Assembly: GCA_944364005.1 (NCBI GenBank)
Contig: CALVVW010000002.1
Coordinates: forward strand, 1 to 59,521
Direction of reading: 5' to 3'
DNA from: an uncultured Bacilli bacterium
GTDB taxonomy: Bacteria; Bacillota_I; Bacilli_A; RF39; UBA660
DNA length: 59,521 nt
Under the pieces are notes generated by a model that worked only from the letters and a program-made list of their open reading frames with translations, was not told the origin of the DNA and did not search any database. Position numbers and translations under genes: made by a program. Position 1 is the first letter of the stretch, and every line of letters starts with the position of its first letter. Below, one piece after another: positions 49,886-58,430 of this stretch.

Positions 49886-50588
49886 GAAGTCAAATGAGTC
49901 TCGGGATAAAGTAATGGCATTTCTTAAAACACCTAGAGGAAAAGCTGTTTTGTTTTTTGGAATATATTTTATATTTTTTATTGGTTTAGCTATTTTTTCT
50001 AGAGTTGCTGGTACTGGAAATTCTATTGTTCCACAATTAAATATTAGTCCTTATACTTATAGTTTGGAGCAAATTTCTAATCATAATTATCATTATCAGT
50101 ATCAATATTTGATAGATGGTTCTACTCTTACTTTTGAAGGAGATAGAAATAGTAATAGAAGCTTATTTAGTGATGGTGTTATCTCCTATTATCAAAAAGA
50201 CGATTTATTTATGAAAAGTCATGATGGATTATGGATTAAGTGTGATACTCCTTATATTTTTCCATTACTTTTAGATGATTCTGTTTTAAATACTATTATT
50301 ACTTCTGCTACTTATGTTTCTAAGATAGAATTAGCAACCGGAGAAGAAGAGGTTAATTTACAAATTAGTACTACTACATTAGTTAAAATTTTAGATGGAT
50401 TAGATGTAGATTTAGATGATCCTGTGAATACAATTCAGTTAAAGAAAGATAATTCGGGAGAGGTAGTAGAAGTTCGTTATGATTTTACTAGTTATGCACT
50501 TTATCATGGTAGATGTAGTTCTTCTTTTCAACTCATACTATCTTATTCTGATTTTGGTAATATTAAAGAGATTCAAGACCCGGCATAA
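49872..50588 (+). CDS. Membrane-anchored protein, unknown (in the rsmB place)
   Basis: This 238-residue protein has an N-terminal TM helix (about 26-45, VLFFGIYFIFFIGLAIF) and an extracytoplasmic beta-rich region (YHYQYQYLIDGSTLTFEGDR, DLFMKSHDGLWIKCDTPYIF). No family is recognised. It overlaps fmt by 14 bases, so it is translationally coupled to it. In B. subtilis this slot between fmt and rlmN holds the rRNA methyltransferase rsmB; there is no methyltransferase motif here. A terminator follows. Confidence 0.62.
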   Translation: MDKNKKSNESRDKVMAFLKTPRGKAVLFFGIYFIFFIGLAIFSRVAGTGNSIVPQLNISPYTYSLEQISNHNYHYQYQYLIDGSTLTFEGDRNSNRSLFSDGVISYYQKDDLFMKSHDGLWIKCDTPYIFPLLLDDSVLNTIITSATYVSKIELATGEEEVNLQISTTTLVKILDGLDVDLDDPVNTIQLKKDNSGEVVEVRYDFTSYALYHGRCSSSFQLILSYSDFGNIKEIQDPA

Positions 50589-50607
50589 AATGGTGTTTGG
50601 TCTTTTT
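50575..50607 (+). terminator. Terminator of the priA-fmt operon
   Basis: AAGACC pairs with GGTCTT (6 bp) over an 18-base loop, followed by T residues. The 5' arm lies in the last codons. Confidence 0.55.
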
Positions 50608-50632
50608 CTTTTTCTTTTATTTGTTGTATAAT
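50604..50632 (+). promoter_or_regulatory. Possible promoter for the rlmN operon
   Basis: TATAAT (50627-50632) is perfect; the -35 TTTCTT (50604-50609) is poor; spacer 17 bp, pyrimidine-rich. Its place after a terminator supports it. Confidence 0.4.
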
Positions 50633-50652
50633 ATAGATATTGGAGTGATATT

Positions 50653-51672
50653 ATGAATATATATAATTTAACTAGAGATGAGATGGAACAATACTTTTTA
50701 AAGATAGGGTCTAAGAAGTTTCATGCTGATCAGTTGTTTTCTTGGCTTTATGAGAAGAGAATTTCTTCTATTTCTGATATTACTAATATAAAAAAAGAAA
50801 TACTCCAGCAACTATCTTCTGATTATTCTTTTTCTAAATTAAAACTTGTTCAAGTAGAACGCGATGTTGATGTGTGTAAATATTTATTTGAACTTGATGA
50901 CGGAGAACATATTGAAGCAGTATTGATGATGCATGATTATGGGAATAGTGTTTGTATTTCTAGTCAAGTTGGTTGCAATATGGGATGCAAGTTCTGTGAG
51001 TCAGGGCGACGTAAGAAAGTACGTAATTTAGAAACTTGGGAAATGGTTACACAATTGTTGATGATAGAAGAAGATTTGAAAAAGAGAGTTAGTCATGTTG
51101 TTGTCATGGGAATTGGTGAACCTTTTGATAATTATGATAACTTATTAAAATTCTTTTTAATTATTAATCATCCTAAGGGTCTTGCTATTGGTGCTAGACA
51201 TATTACTGTATCTACTTGTGGAATTGTTCCTAAAATATTAGAATTTAGTAATTTTCCATTACAAATTAATTTGGCAATTAGTTTACATGCTCCTAATGAC
51301 GAATTAAGAAATCAGATTATGCCAGTTAATAAGGCTTATCCTTTGAAAGAGTTAATTCGGGCATTGGAGATTTATTTAGAAAAGACAAATCGTCGTATTA
51401 CGTTTGAATATATTTTACTGTCTGGAATTAATGATACAGAAGAATGTGCAGTAGAGCTTGCTAAATTGGTAGGACATCTAAATTGTTATATTAATTTAAT
51501 TCCGTATAATGAGACAAATAATTTAGAATTTAGGCGAAGTAATACTGTTCAAATTATGAAGTTTTATGATATACTTAAAAAGAATAGACTTAATGTCACA
51601 ATCAGGAGAGAGTTTGGTAGCAAAATTAGTGCTGCTTGTGGGCAACTTAGAAGTAAGAAGGAGGAGTTATGA
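50653..51672 (+). CDS. rlmN: 23S rRNA (A2503-C2) methyltransferase RlmN, variant form
   Basis: This radical-SAM methyltransferase modifies A2503 of 23S rRNA and A37 of some tRNAs. The 339-residue protein has CISSQVGCNMGCKFCESG, in which Cys108, Cys112 and Cys115 bind the cluster. MGIGEPFDNYDNLLKF and STCGIVPKI follow, and the C-terminal methyl-carrying Cys329 is in AACGQL. After the cluster it reads ESGRRKKVRNLETWEM, where most RlmN have ATGxxGFxRNL. This CESG subtype is seen in related Firmicutes and may be RlmN-like with shifted substrate; Cfr (C8) activity is unlikely but not excluded. GGAGTGAT precedes the ATG. It overlaps the next gene by four bases. Confidence 0.9.
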   Translation: MNIYNLTRDEMEQYFLKIGSKKFHADQLFSWLYEKRISSISDITNIKKEILQQLSSDYSFSKLKLVQVERDVDVCKYLFELDDGEHIEAVLMMHDYGNSVCISSQVGCNMGCKFCESGRRKKVRNLETWEMVTQLLMIEEDLKKRVSHVVVMGIGEPFDNYDNLLKFFLIINHPKGLAIGARHITVSTCGIVPKILEFSNFPLQINLAISLHAPNDELRNQIMPVNKAYPLKELIRALEIYLEKTNRRITFEYILLSGINDTEECAVELAKLVGHLNCYINLIPYNETNNLEFRRSNTVQIMKFYDILKKNRLNVTIRREFGSKISAACGQLRSKKEEL

Positions 51673-52412
51673 AATCTTTTTATTTAACAGATGCAGGAAA
51701 AGTTCGCAGCCATAATGAGGATAGTGTCATTATTGTTAAAAATCAAAATAATGATTATTTAATGGCCATTGCTGATGGAATGGGAGGTCATTCTGCTGGT
51801 GAAGTAGCTAGTTCTATTGCGATTGGCTATTTAGGTAAATATTTTAAAGAATCCTTTTTAAATATGAGTAAGGTGGATGCTGTTAACTGGATTCGAGATG
51901 CGTTTAGTGAGATTAATACGCTTATTTTTCAACATGAAAAAACACATCCAGAGAGTAAAGGCATGGGTACTACTTTGGTACTTGCTATCCTTACTAAGGA
52001 TTATTTATTATTTGGTAATGTAGGAGATTCTAGTGGCTTTGTTATGAAAGATGATAAACTTCATAAAGTGACTTATGATCATACTTTAGTAAATCTACTT
52101 GTTAGTGCTGGAGAACTTACGAAAGAAGAAGCTAGTGTTCATCCTAAGAAAAATGTGTTAATGAAAGCACTTGGTGCTGCTACTTCTGTTGAAGTGGATA
52201 TTTTTGATTGCGATATGGATATTACAGAAATACTTCTTTCTAGTGATGGACTAACTAATATGTTAGATAAAGATCAAATAGAAAAAGTTCTACTTAGTGA
52301 TAATGATGTTGAAGACAAAGTTATTAAATTGATTCAGAAAGCGAATAATCGCGGGGGAACTGATAATATTTCGGTTGCTTATTTAATTCGTAGTGAAGAA
52401 GGTGACGAGTAA
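51669..52412 (+). CDS. stp: PP2C-family protein phosphatase (Stp/PrpC)
   Basis: It dephosphorylates targets of the PASTA kinase. The 247-residue protein has the metal-binding Asp motifs in DAGKVRSHNEDSVIIV, IADGMGGHSAGEVASS, GNVGDSSGF (the usual GDSR reads GDSS), LLSSDGLTNML and GGTDNISVAYL. These cover the PPM catalytic core with its Mg/Mn sites. It is coupled to rlmN by ATGA and to prkC by a one-base overlap, as in B. subtilis prpC-prkC. Confidence 0.95.
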   Translation: MKSFYLTDAGKVRSHNEDSVIIVKNQNNDYLMAIADGMGGHSAGEVASSIAIGYLGKYFKESFLNMSKVDAVNWIRDAFSEINTLIFQHEKTHPESKGMGTTLVLAILTKDYLLFGNVGDSSGFVMKDDKLHKVTYDHTLVNLLVSAGELTKEEASVHPKKNVLMKALGAATSVEVDIFDCDMDITEILLSSDGLTNMLDKDQIEKVLLSDNDVEDKVIKLIQKANNRGGTDNISVAYLIRSEEGDE

Positions 52413-54226
52413 TGATTACAAAGGGGCAAAAGATAAATGATCGTTATGAGATTATTCGTTCTATTGGTGAAGGTGGTATGGCCAATGTTTATCTTGGCTA
52501 TGATACAATACTAGATCGTAATGTAGCAATTAAGATTTTACGTGGAGACTTGTCTAGTGATGAAAAATTCGTTAGACGTTTTCAGCGTGAAGCACTATCT
52601 GCTTCTAGTCTTGCACATCCTAATATTGTAGAGATGTATGATGTTGGTGAAGATGATGGTATCTATTATATTGTTATGGAGTATGTGGAAGGAAAGACTT
52701 TAAAACAGTTACTTAAGAAACGTGGTAGTCTTACTTTGTCGGAAGCAATTGATATTATGTTGCAGCTTACTGATGGTATGGCACATGCTCATGATTCTTA
52801 TATTATTCATCGTGATTTGAAACCACAAAATATTATGATTAAAGATGATGGACAAATTAAAATTACAGATTTTGGTATTGCTATGGCACTTAATGCTACG
52901 CAGCTTACACAAACAAACTCTGTTATGGGATCTGTTCATTATTTACCACCAGAGCAAGCTAGTGGAAAAGGTTCTACAATTAAGAGTGATATTTATTCCA
53001 TGGGTATTATTTTTTATGAATTACTTACAGGCAGTCTTCCTTTTAAAGGTGATAACGCTGTAGAGATTGCTTTGAAACATATGAGAGATCCTTTACCTAG
53101 TGTTAGGGAGGATAATCCAGCGATTCCTCAAAGTATTGAAAATATTATCTTAAAGGCTACTGCTAAAAATCCTAAAAATCGTTATGATGATGCGAGACAA
53201 ATGCATGAAGATTTACTAACGGCTTTAGATGATGATCGTATGAATGAGCCACCTTATAAATATCCATATCCTGAACATGATACGGAGTCTACTAAGAATT
53301 TGAAAAAAATAAAAGATATAGAAAATAATGAGAGTGAAGATTCAGAAGAACAACCAATTGCAACAAAAATAGAGGATAAAGGTGATAAAAAAAGAAAAAA
53401 GATTATAATTATTTTGTCTGTTGTTTTTGGAATTTTAATTCTTGCTATTATTACAGTAGCATTTATTATTCCTGCTGTTACTGCTTCTAAACCTGTAACT
53501 GTTCCTGATTGTGCTGGTGATAAAGTTAGTCAATGTGAGAAAAAGTTGCAAAATGCAGGATTAGAAGTTCGAACTAATATTAAAAGTGTTGCTTCTTCTA
53601 AAATAAAAAAAGGAAGAGTAGTTCGTACAGATCCTGAAAAAGGAAGAAGTGTTAAGGAAGGTACTAAAGTTACAATATATAAATCTAGTGGTGAAGAAAC
53701 TTTTGAAATAAAAAATTATATTGGAGAGAACTATATTGAAGTTCAAACCATTCTAGAAACGCAGTATGGATTAGATGTTACTGTTGAAAAACGTGATGTT
53801 GATGCTAGTGATAGAGAATATGATGAACAAGAAGTTATTGGTCAATCATTGGCAGCTGGTAGTAAAGTTAAAGAAGGAGATTCTATTATTTTGTATATTC
53901 CTAATATCGTAGATACATTCCCTGATATGGCTGGATTAGGCTGGGGATTGGCAGATGCACAAGCTTTCTGTGATAAATATGGATTAACGATTAGTGTTGA
54001 ATATCAAGAAACGACGGCTTATGAAGAAGGTAAAATTATTGATCAGTCAAGAGCAGCTGGTAGTCCTATTGTAAAAGGACAAACACTTACTGTTACGATT
54101 GCACAAAAGCCAAAACAAACCACGACACCATCTACACCATCTACAGATGATGATGATGATAAAAATAATTCAAATAATGGTAATAATAATACTACTCCAC
54201 CAAGTACTAATACGGGAACAGAATAG
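52412..54226 (+). CDS. prkC: Serine/threonine kinase with PASTA domains (PrkC)
   Basis: This membrane kinase senses muropeptides and lipid II and regulates wall and germination processes. The 604-residue protein has a kinase domain at 1-275 with GEGGMANVYLGYD, VAIKIL, HRDLKPQNIM, ITDFGIA and SVHYLPPEQA. One TM helix lies at about 331-352. The outer part has three PASTA repeats (about 358-425, 426-492, 493-560) and a Thr/Pro/Asn/Asp-rich tail. Its start overlaps the stp stop by one base. It has one fewer PASTA-type unit than some relatives but is intact. In B. subtilis PrkC triggers spore germination, fitting the spore genes here. Confidence 0.97.
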   Translation: MITKGQKINDRYEIIRSIGEGGMANVYLGYDTILDRNVAIKILRGDLSSDEKFVRRFQREALSASSLAHPNIVEMYDVGEDDGIYYIVMEYVEGKTLKQLLKKRGSLTLSEAIDIMLQLTDGMAHAHDSYIIHRDLKPQNIMIKDDGQIKITDFGIAMALNATQLTQTNSVMGSVHYLPPEQASGKGSTIKSDIYSMGIIFYELLTGSLPFKGDNAVEIALKHMRDPLPSVREDNPAIPQSIENIILKATAKNPKNRYDDARQMHEDLLTALDDDRMNEPPYKYPYPEHDTESTKNLKKIKDIENNESEDSEEQPIATKIEDKGDKKRKKIIIILSVVFGILILAIITVAFIIPAVTASKPVTVPDCAGDKVSQCEKKLQNAGLEVRTNIKSVASSKIKKGRVVRTDPEKGRSVKEGTKVTIYKSSGEETFEIKNYIGENYIEVQTILETQYGLDVTVEKRDVDASDREYDEQEVIGQSLAAGSKVKEGDSIILYIPNIVDTFPDMAGLGWGLADAQAFCDKYGLTISVEYQETTAYEEGKIIDQSRAAGSPIVKGQTLTVTIAQKPKQTTTPSTPSTDDDDDKNNSNNGNNNTTPPSTNTGTE

Positions 54227-54235
54227 AGGGACTAT

Positions 54236-55078
54236 ATGAGAGGACAGATTGTAAAAATTCATAGTGATTTACATTATGTACAAGCTGATAAACATGTTTA
54301 TCCGTGTAAATGTAGAGGAATTTTTAGGAAAGAAAAGATTTTGCCTTTAGTAGGTGATTTTGTAGATTTTGATTCTAACAAAATGGTAATTGAGAAAATT
54401 TTACCAAGAAAAAACGAGTTTTTTCGACCTAAAGTTAGTAATATAGATCAAGCTTTTTTGATTACTAGTTTAGTCTCTCCTGATTTTTCTTCGAATTTAC
54501 TCGATAAATTAATTATACTTATGGAATTACATTCTGTTAGACCTATTATTTGTATTACAAAAAGAGATTTATTGACAGATGAAGAGTTTTTAGTCTTTGA
54601 ACCTATTTTAGATTATTATAAAAAATTAGGATATTCTGTTATATTTAATACAGAACTAGATAAAATTAAAGAATTACTAAAAGATAAAACGAGTGTTTTT
54701 ACAGGGCAGACTGGTGCTGGGAAAAGTACATTGCTAAATAAGTTAAAACCAGATTGGAATTTGGAAACAGGCGAAGTTTCTACTGCTTTAGGTAGAGGAA
54801 GACATACTACTCGTGTGGTTACATTATATGAACTTTTTGGTGGAAAAGTTATGGATACACCTGGTTTTTCTGCTTTAGACTTTCATACTTATTCGAAAGA
54901 ACAAATTCGTGATGCTTTTATAGAATTTTCTAAATATCCTTGTCCTTTTAAAGATTGTTTACATACAAAAGAGGAAGAATGTGAAGTAAAAAAGGCAGTT
55001 ATTTCTAATAATATAATGAAGAGTCGTTATCTTAATTATTTAAGTTTTATCCAGGAAGGTGATTATTATGAAGATTAG
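54236..55078 (+). CDS. rsgA: Ribosome small-subunit GTPase RsgA
   Basis: This circularly permuted GTPase acts in late 30S assembly. The 280-residue protein has an N-terminal OB fold, then the G4 motif TKRD before G1 GQTGAGKSTLLNKL (from 157), G3 DTPGFSALDF, and a C-terminal zinc domain (CPFKDCLHTKEEECEVKKAV, Cys and His ligands). It follows prkC after nine bases and overlaps rpe by 11, as in B. subtilis cpgA-rpe. Confidence 0.96.
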   Translation: MRGQIVKIHSDLHYVQADKHVYPCKCRGIFRKEKILPLVGDFVDFDSNKMVIEKILPRKNEFFRPKVSNIDQAFLITSLVSPDFSSNLLDKLIILMELHSVRPIICITKRDLLTDEEFLVFEPILDYYKKLGYSVIFNTELDKIKELLKDKTSVFTGQTGAGKSTLLNKLKPDWNLETGEVSTALGRGRHTTRVVTLYELFGGKVMDTPGFSALDFHTYSKEQIRDAFIEFSKYPCPFKDCLHTKEEECEVKKAVISNNIMKSRYLNYLSFIQEGDYYED

Positions 55079-55694
55079 TGCTACCTTTTTAAGTAGTTCT
55101 AATGTACCTATTGATTTAAGAAAATTAAATGATACAGATGTTGATTATATTCATGTAGATGTTATGGATGGTAGGTTTGTTCCTAATAAAACTATGCCTT
55201 TTCGAGAGATGCGTAATATTTACAAATATACAGATAAAAGATTAGATGTTCATTTAATGGTAGAAGATCCAAAAAAATATATTCCTTTATATGCTGAATT
55301 AAATACAGAGTATATTACTTTTCATGTAGAGGTTATGGAGCATATTGAAGAGTGCTTAGAATTAATTAAAAGTTATGGTATTAAGTGTGGTTTAGCGTTA
55401 AATCCCTCTACACCGGTGAAAGCTTTGGTTCCTTATTTACCATTATTGGATTTAATTTTAATTATGAGTGTAGAGCCAGGCAAGGGAGGACAAAAGTTTA
55501 TTACTTCTTCTAGTGATAAAATAGAAGAAGCAAGAGCTTTACTTGATTCTTATCATTCGAATGCTGTTATTAATGTAGACGGGGGAATTAATAATGAAAC
55601 AAAAGATAAGTGTCAAAAGTGTGATATCTTGACTTCTGGAAGTTATATTATTAATTCAGAGTCGTTTCAACAACAAATTGATAGTCTTAGATAA
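55068..55694 (+). CDS. rpe: Ribulose-phosphate 3-epimerase
   Basis: It interconverts ribulose-5-phosphate and xylulose-5-phosphate in the pentose phosphate pathway. The 208-residue TIM barrel has DYIHVDVMDGRFVPNKTM, LDVHLMVEDPKKYI, MSVEPGKGGQKFITSSSDKI and INVDGGINNETKD; the catalytic Asp, His and metal ligands are present. ATG 55068 follows AAGGTGATT; an ATG nine bases upstream is inside the ribosome site. Slightly shorter than Bacillus Rpe (217). Confidence 0.95.
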   Translation: MKISATFLSSSNVPIDLRKLNDTDVDYIHVDVMDGRFVPNKTMPFREMRNIYKYTDKRLDVHLMVEDPKKYIPLYAELNTEYITFHVEVMEHIEECLELIKSYGIKCGLALNPSTPVKALVPYLPLLDLILIMSVEPGKGGQKFITSSSDKIEEARALLDSYHSNAVINVDGGINNETKDKCQKCDILTSGSYIINSESFQQQIDSLR

Positions 55695-55715
55695 AGAATA
55701 AAAAGGGGTGATACT

Positions 55716-57377
55716 ATGAATAATAATAACCAAGAAAAAGATTTAATTTCATCAGAAGATGTCTTGGCTGTGGTTAGTGGTAATCAGGATGCTTTAGCTG
55801 AACAGTTAGAGCGTGCAAAAGAGGTTGCGCAAGAACAATTAAAAAATAGTCAAAACCCTTCTCATTCGGCTGAAGATAAGAAAAAACAAGAAGAAGAATT
55901 AAAAAGGAAACAAGCTGAATTGGCTGCTGCTCGAAAAAGAGAAGAAGAATTAAGAAAGAAAGAACAACAAGCCTACGAAGAAGAAGAACGTAAAAGATTA
56001 GCTGCAGCAGCAAAAAAGAAGGTTATGTTTAAAAAGCAGCAACCAGAAACACCTAATGTTGCTGTTCCTGTAAATCAAAGTGATAAACAAGCGAAAAAGG
56101 ATAAACTTGAAGAAGAAACAAAATTACGACAACAAGAGCGTGAGAAACAAAAGAAGGAGAAGGAAGAGCAACGAAAATTATTATTAGAACAAAAAAGAAT
56201 TGCTAAAGAGAATGCCAAGAAAGCTAAATTAGAAGCGAAGAAACAAAAAATGTTAGCTCGTGAGCAAGCAAAAAAAGATAAGTTGTTAGCACGTGAACAG
56301 GCACAAAAACAAAAGTTACTAGAAAAAGAAGAAGTTCTTAAAGAAAAGCAAAAACAACAAGAGGCATTAAAACAGCAGCAGTTATTGAAGCAGCAAGAAT
56401 TACAGAGACAACAGTTAGCAGCTCAACAAGCAGCTCAGCAAGAAGCATATAGGAAGCAGATTTTATTACAGCAACAACAAGCTCGACATGCACAGGAAAT
56501 GGCTCGACAGGAGGCTTTAAGACAACAAGAGCTAGCTAGGCAGAAAAAAGAAGAACAAGAGGCATATCAAAGAAAGCAACTTTTGGAACAACAGGCAAAA
56601 CAAGCAGCTTTAGCTAAACAACAAGCAGAAGCTCAAGCAAAGTTGCAAGCTGAGCAAGAACGAAAAAAGGCTGAAGAAGCTAAACAACAGGCCTTACTAG
56701 AAAAGCAAAAAGAAAAGGCTCGTCAACAAGAAGCAGAAAAAAATGCTAAATTACGTGAAAAACAAGAACGTGAGGCTGCAAAGGAATTAAGAGCTAAGCA
56801 ACAAGCAGAAGCTAAAGCACAAAAAAGAGCGGCTAGTAATTTTAAATATTATTTGGCATTTACATTTTTTATAGCTCTTCTTTTAATGATTATATTTTTA
56901 CCTAATATAAGTGACTTTTTTAATCAGATTCGAATAGAAAAAGAGAAAGAAAAGGAATCTGTTATTACTTCTGGAACTTTAGTTTGTAAAATGAATACTA
57001 ATGATGATAGATTCGATTATTATTATGAAGCTAATTTTGATTTTCGAGATAGCCAGATGTATCGTTTAAATTTTACTACTACAATAAAAGGAGATAGGAA
57101 TCTTGATGCTTTAGAGTTATCTAATATGAAGAATAGTTGTGATTTGTTGAAGAGTCAAGTTGATAATTTATCAGGCGTTCGTGTTTCTTGTAGTTTAAAT
57201 GAGGGAGTTTATGAAAACGAGCAAATTTTAGATTATTCAAGTATTAATGAAGAAAATGTAACAGCGGCTTATGTAGAATCAGGAGGAACGTATCCAAATT
57301 ATACATATCATCAAAATATAGATAAGATAGAACAGCAAATGAATGCTAGCAATTATACATGTGAGAGAATAAGATAG
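55716..57377 (+). CDS. Large coiled-coil membrane protein with Cys-containing outer domain (paralogue A)
   Basis: This 553-residue protein has residues 20-370 as a Lys/Glu/Gln/Ala coiled coil of very low complexity (repeats of KQQE, REQAKK, LLEKEE). One TM helix (about 377-396, YYLAFTFFIALLLMIIFLP) follows. The outer C-terminal domain (about 412-553) has four Cys: SGTLVCKM, MKNSCDLLKSQV, GVRVSCSLNEG and NYTCERIR. The next gene shares the TM and outer domain but not the coil. The coil faces the cytosol. The domain family is unknown to me; two disulfides are likely. GGGGTGAT precedes the ATG. Confidence 0.72.
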   Translation: MNNNNQEKDLISSEDVLAVVSGNQDALAEQLERAKEVAQEQLKNSQNPSHSAEDKKKQEEELKRKQAELAAARKREEELRKKEQQAYEEEERKRLAAAAKKKVMFKKQQPETPNVAVPVNQSDKQAKKDKLEEETKLRQQEREKQKKEKEEQRKLLLEQKRIAKENAKKAKLEAKKQKMLAREQAKKDKLLAREQAQKQKLLEKEEVLKEKQKQQEALKQQQLLKQQELQRQQLAAQQAAQQEAYRKQILLQQQQARHAQEMARQEALRQQELARQKKEEQEAYQRKQLLEQQAKQAALAKQQAEAQAKLQAEQERKKAEEAKQQALLEKQKEKARQQEAEKNAKLREKQEREAAKELRAKQQAEAKAQKRAASNFKYYLAFTFFIALLLMIIFLPNISDFFNQIRIEKEKEKESVITSGTLVCKMNTNDDRFDYYYEANFDFRDSQMYRLNFTTTIKGDRNLDALELSNMKNSCDLLKSQVDNLSGVRVSCSLNEGVYENEQILDYSSINEENVTAAYVESGGTYPNYTYHQNIDKIEQQMNASNYTCERIR

Positions 57378-57387
57378 AGGTGTTATT

Positions 57388-58332
57388 ATGAATGAGAATG
57401 ATAAAAATATTGAATTGTTAGATTCTTCTGAGGAGATACAAAGTAATAGTGATACTAGTTATACTAATAATTCAACGATTTCTTCCGTTCAAAATCAGAA
57501 TATATCTAACTTAGATTCTTTCTCGGGCCCTGTTGCTACAGTTAATTCATCTAATATTTCTTCTTCTGAAAATATAAATTTATCTAATTCTACTACTAAT
57601 AGATTTGATTCATCTAATGTTAATGTAAGTTTAGAAGGTTTTCCTAGACAAGTGAGCTCTACTACTTCTTCTAGTACTAATATAGAATTATCTTTACAAA
57701 ATTCTCCAAAGATTGATACTGAAAGTCATAATTTTCATTCTGAGGATGATAAAAAAAAGGATTTAAATACTTCTAACAACTTAAATAACATAAATAATTC
57801 AAAACCAACTAAGCCTATTGTTTTTTTTATTATTTTTATAATATTATTATTAGTTATTATTTTTCTTCCTTATATAGGTGAACTTTTTGATTCTTTATTT
57901 CCAAAAAAAGAGGATAATGTTAGTTATACAGGTATTTCTTCTGGTAGTCTTGTTTGTACTTTGGAACACGAGAACAATGGTATTAGTTATTATTATACTG
58001 ATACATATGATTTTGAAAATCGTAAGATTAGAAATTTACAACATGTTGTATCTATACAAGGGGGAACAGATTTTTTAAATCAGCGAAATATGGAATGTCA
58101 AACAATAAAGCAAACTGCTGATAGTCTACCAGGAATTTCTGTTGATTGTAATTTGTCTTCAGGAGAGATGGTAGAAACGCAATATTTTGATTTTTCTTCT
58201 TTAAAGAATTCAGATGTGTCCACTGCTTTTATTGAGGCAGGAGGGGTTTATCCAAATGTAAAGTATGGTGATAATGTATCTGATGTAGAAAAAAAATTAA
58301 CTATTAGCGGGTATGAATGTAGACAGTCTTAA
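57388..58332 (+). CDS. Membrane protein with Cys-containing outer domain (paralogue B)
   Basis: This 314-residue protein has residues 1-140 as a cytosolic Ser/Asn-rich low-complexity tail, one TM helix (about 142-162), then the same outer domain as its neighbour (about 183-314). That domain has SGSLVCTL, MECQTIKQTADSLPGISVDC, then FSSLKNSDVSTAFIEAGGVY and GYECRQS. The four Cys align one by one with those of paralogue A, as do the GG-YPN motif and several Tyr/Asp positions, so the pair arose by duplication. AGAGGTG precedes the ATG ten bases after its partner. The two cytosolic halves differ completely (coiled coil versus Ser/Asn tail), which suggests swapped inner partners. Confidence 0.72.
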   Translation: MNENDKNIELLDSSEEIQSNSDTSYTNNSTISSVQNQNISNLDSFSGPVATVNSSNISSSENINLSNSTTNRFDSSNVNVSLEGFPRQVSSTTSSSTNIELSLQNSPKIDTESHNFHSEDDKKKDLNTSNNLNNINNSKPTKPIVFFIIFIILLLVIIFLPYIGELFDSLFPKKEDNVSYTGISSGSLVCTLEHENNGISYYYTDTYDFENRKIRNLQHVVSIQGGTDFLNQRNMECQTIKQTADSLPGISVDCNLSSGEMVETQYFDFSSLKNSDVSTAFIEAGGVYPNVKYGDNVSDVEKKLTISGYECRQS

Positions 58333-58369
58333 TTTACGATACTTTACATTTTTTACATTTGGTAATTTT

Positions 58370-58397
58370 TGTCAACTTATTGTCTACTCTTTGTAAA
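58370..58397 (+). promoter_or_regulatory. Possible WalR-type direct repeats before the 3D-protein gene
   Basis: TGTCAA, TGTCTA and TGTAAA occur at 58370, 58381 and 58392, exactly 11 bases apart, matching the TGTwAh-N5-TGTwAh pattern of WalR boxes. Only the third copy fits the consensus perfectly. They overlap the -35 region of the promoter. Confidence 0.4.
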
Positions 58398-58408
58398 TGT
58401 GTTAGACT
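58380..58408 (+). promoter_or_regulatory. Promoter for the 3D-protein gene
   Basis: TTGTCT (58380-58385) and TAGACT (58403-58408) have a 17-bp spacer; the start at 58431 follows AAGGAG. Confidence 0.55.
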
Positions 58409-58430
58409 AATGTTTACAAGGAGTTTTTTT

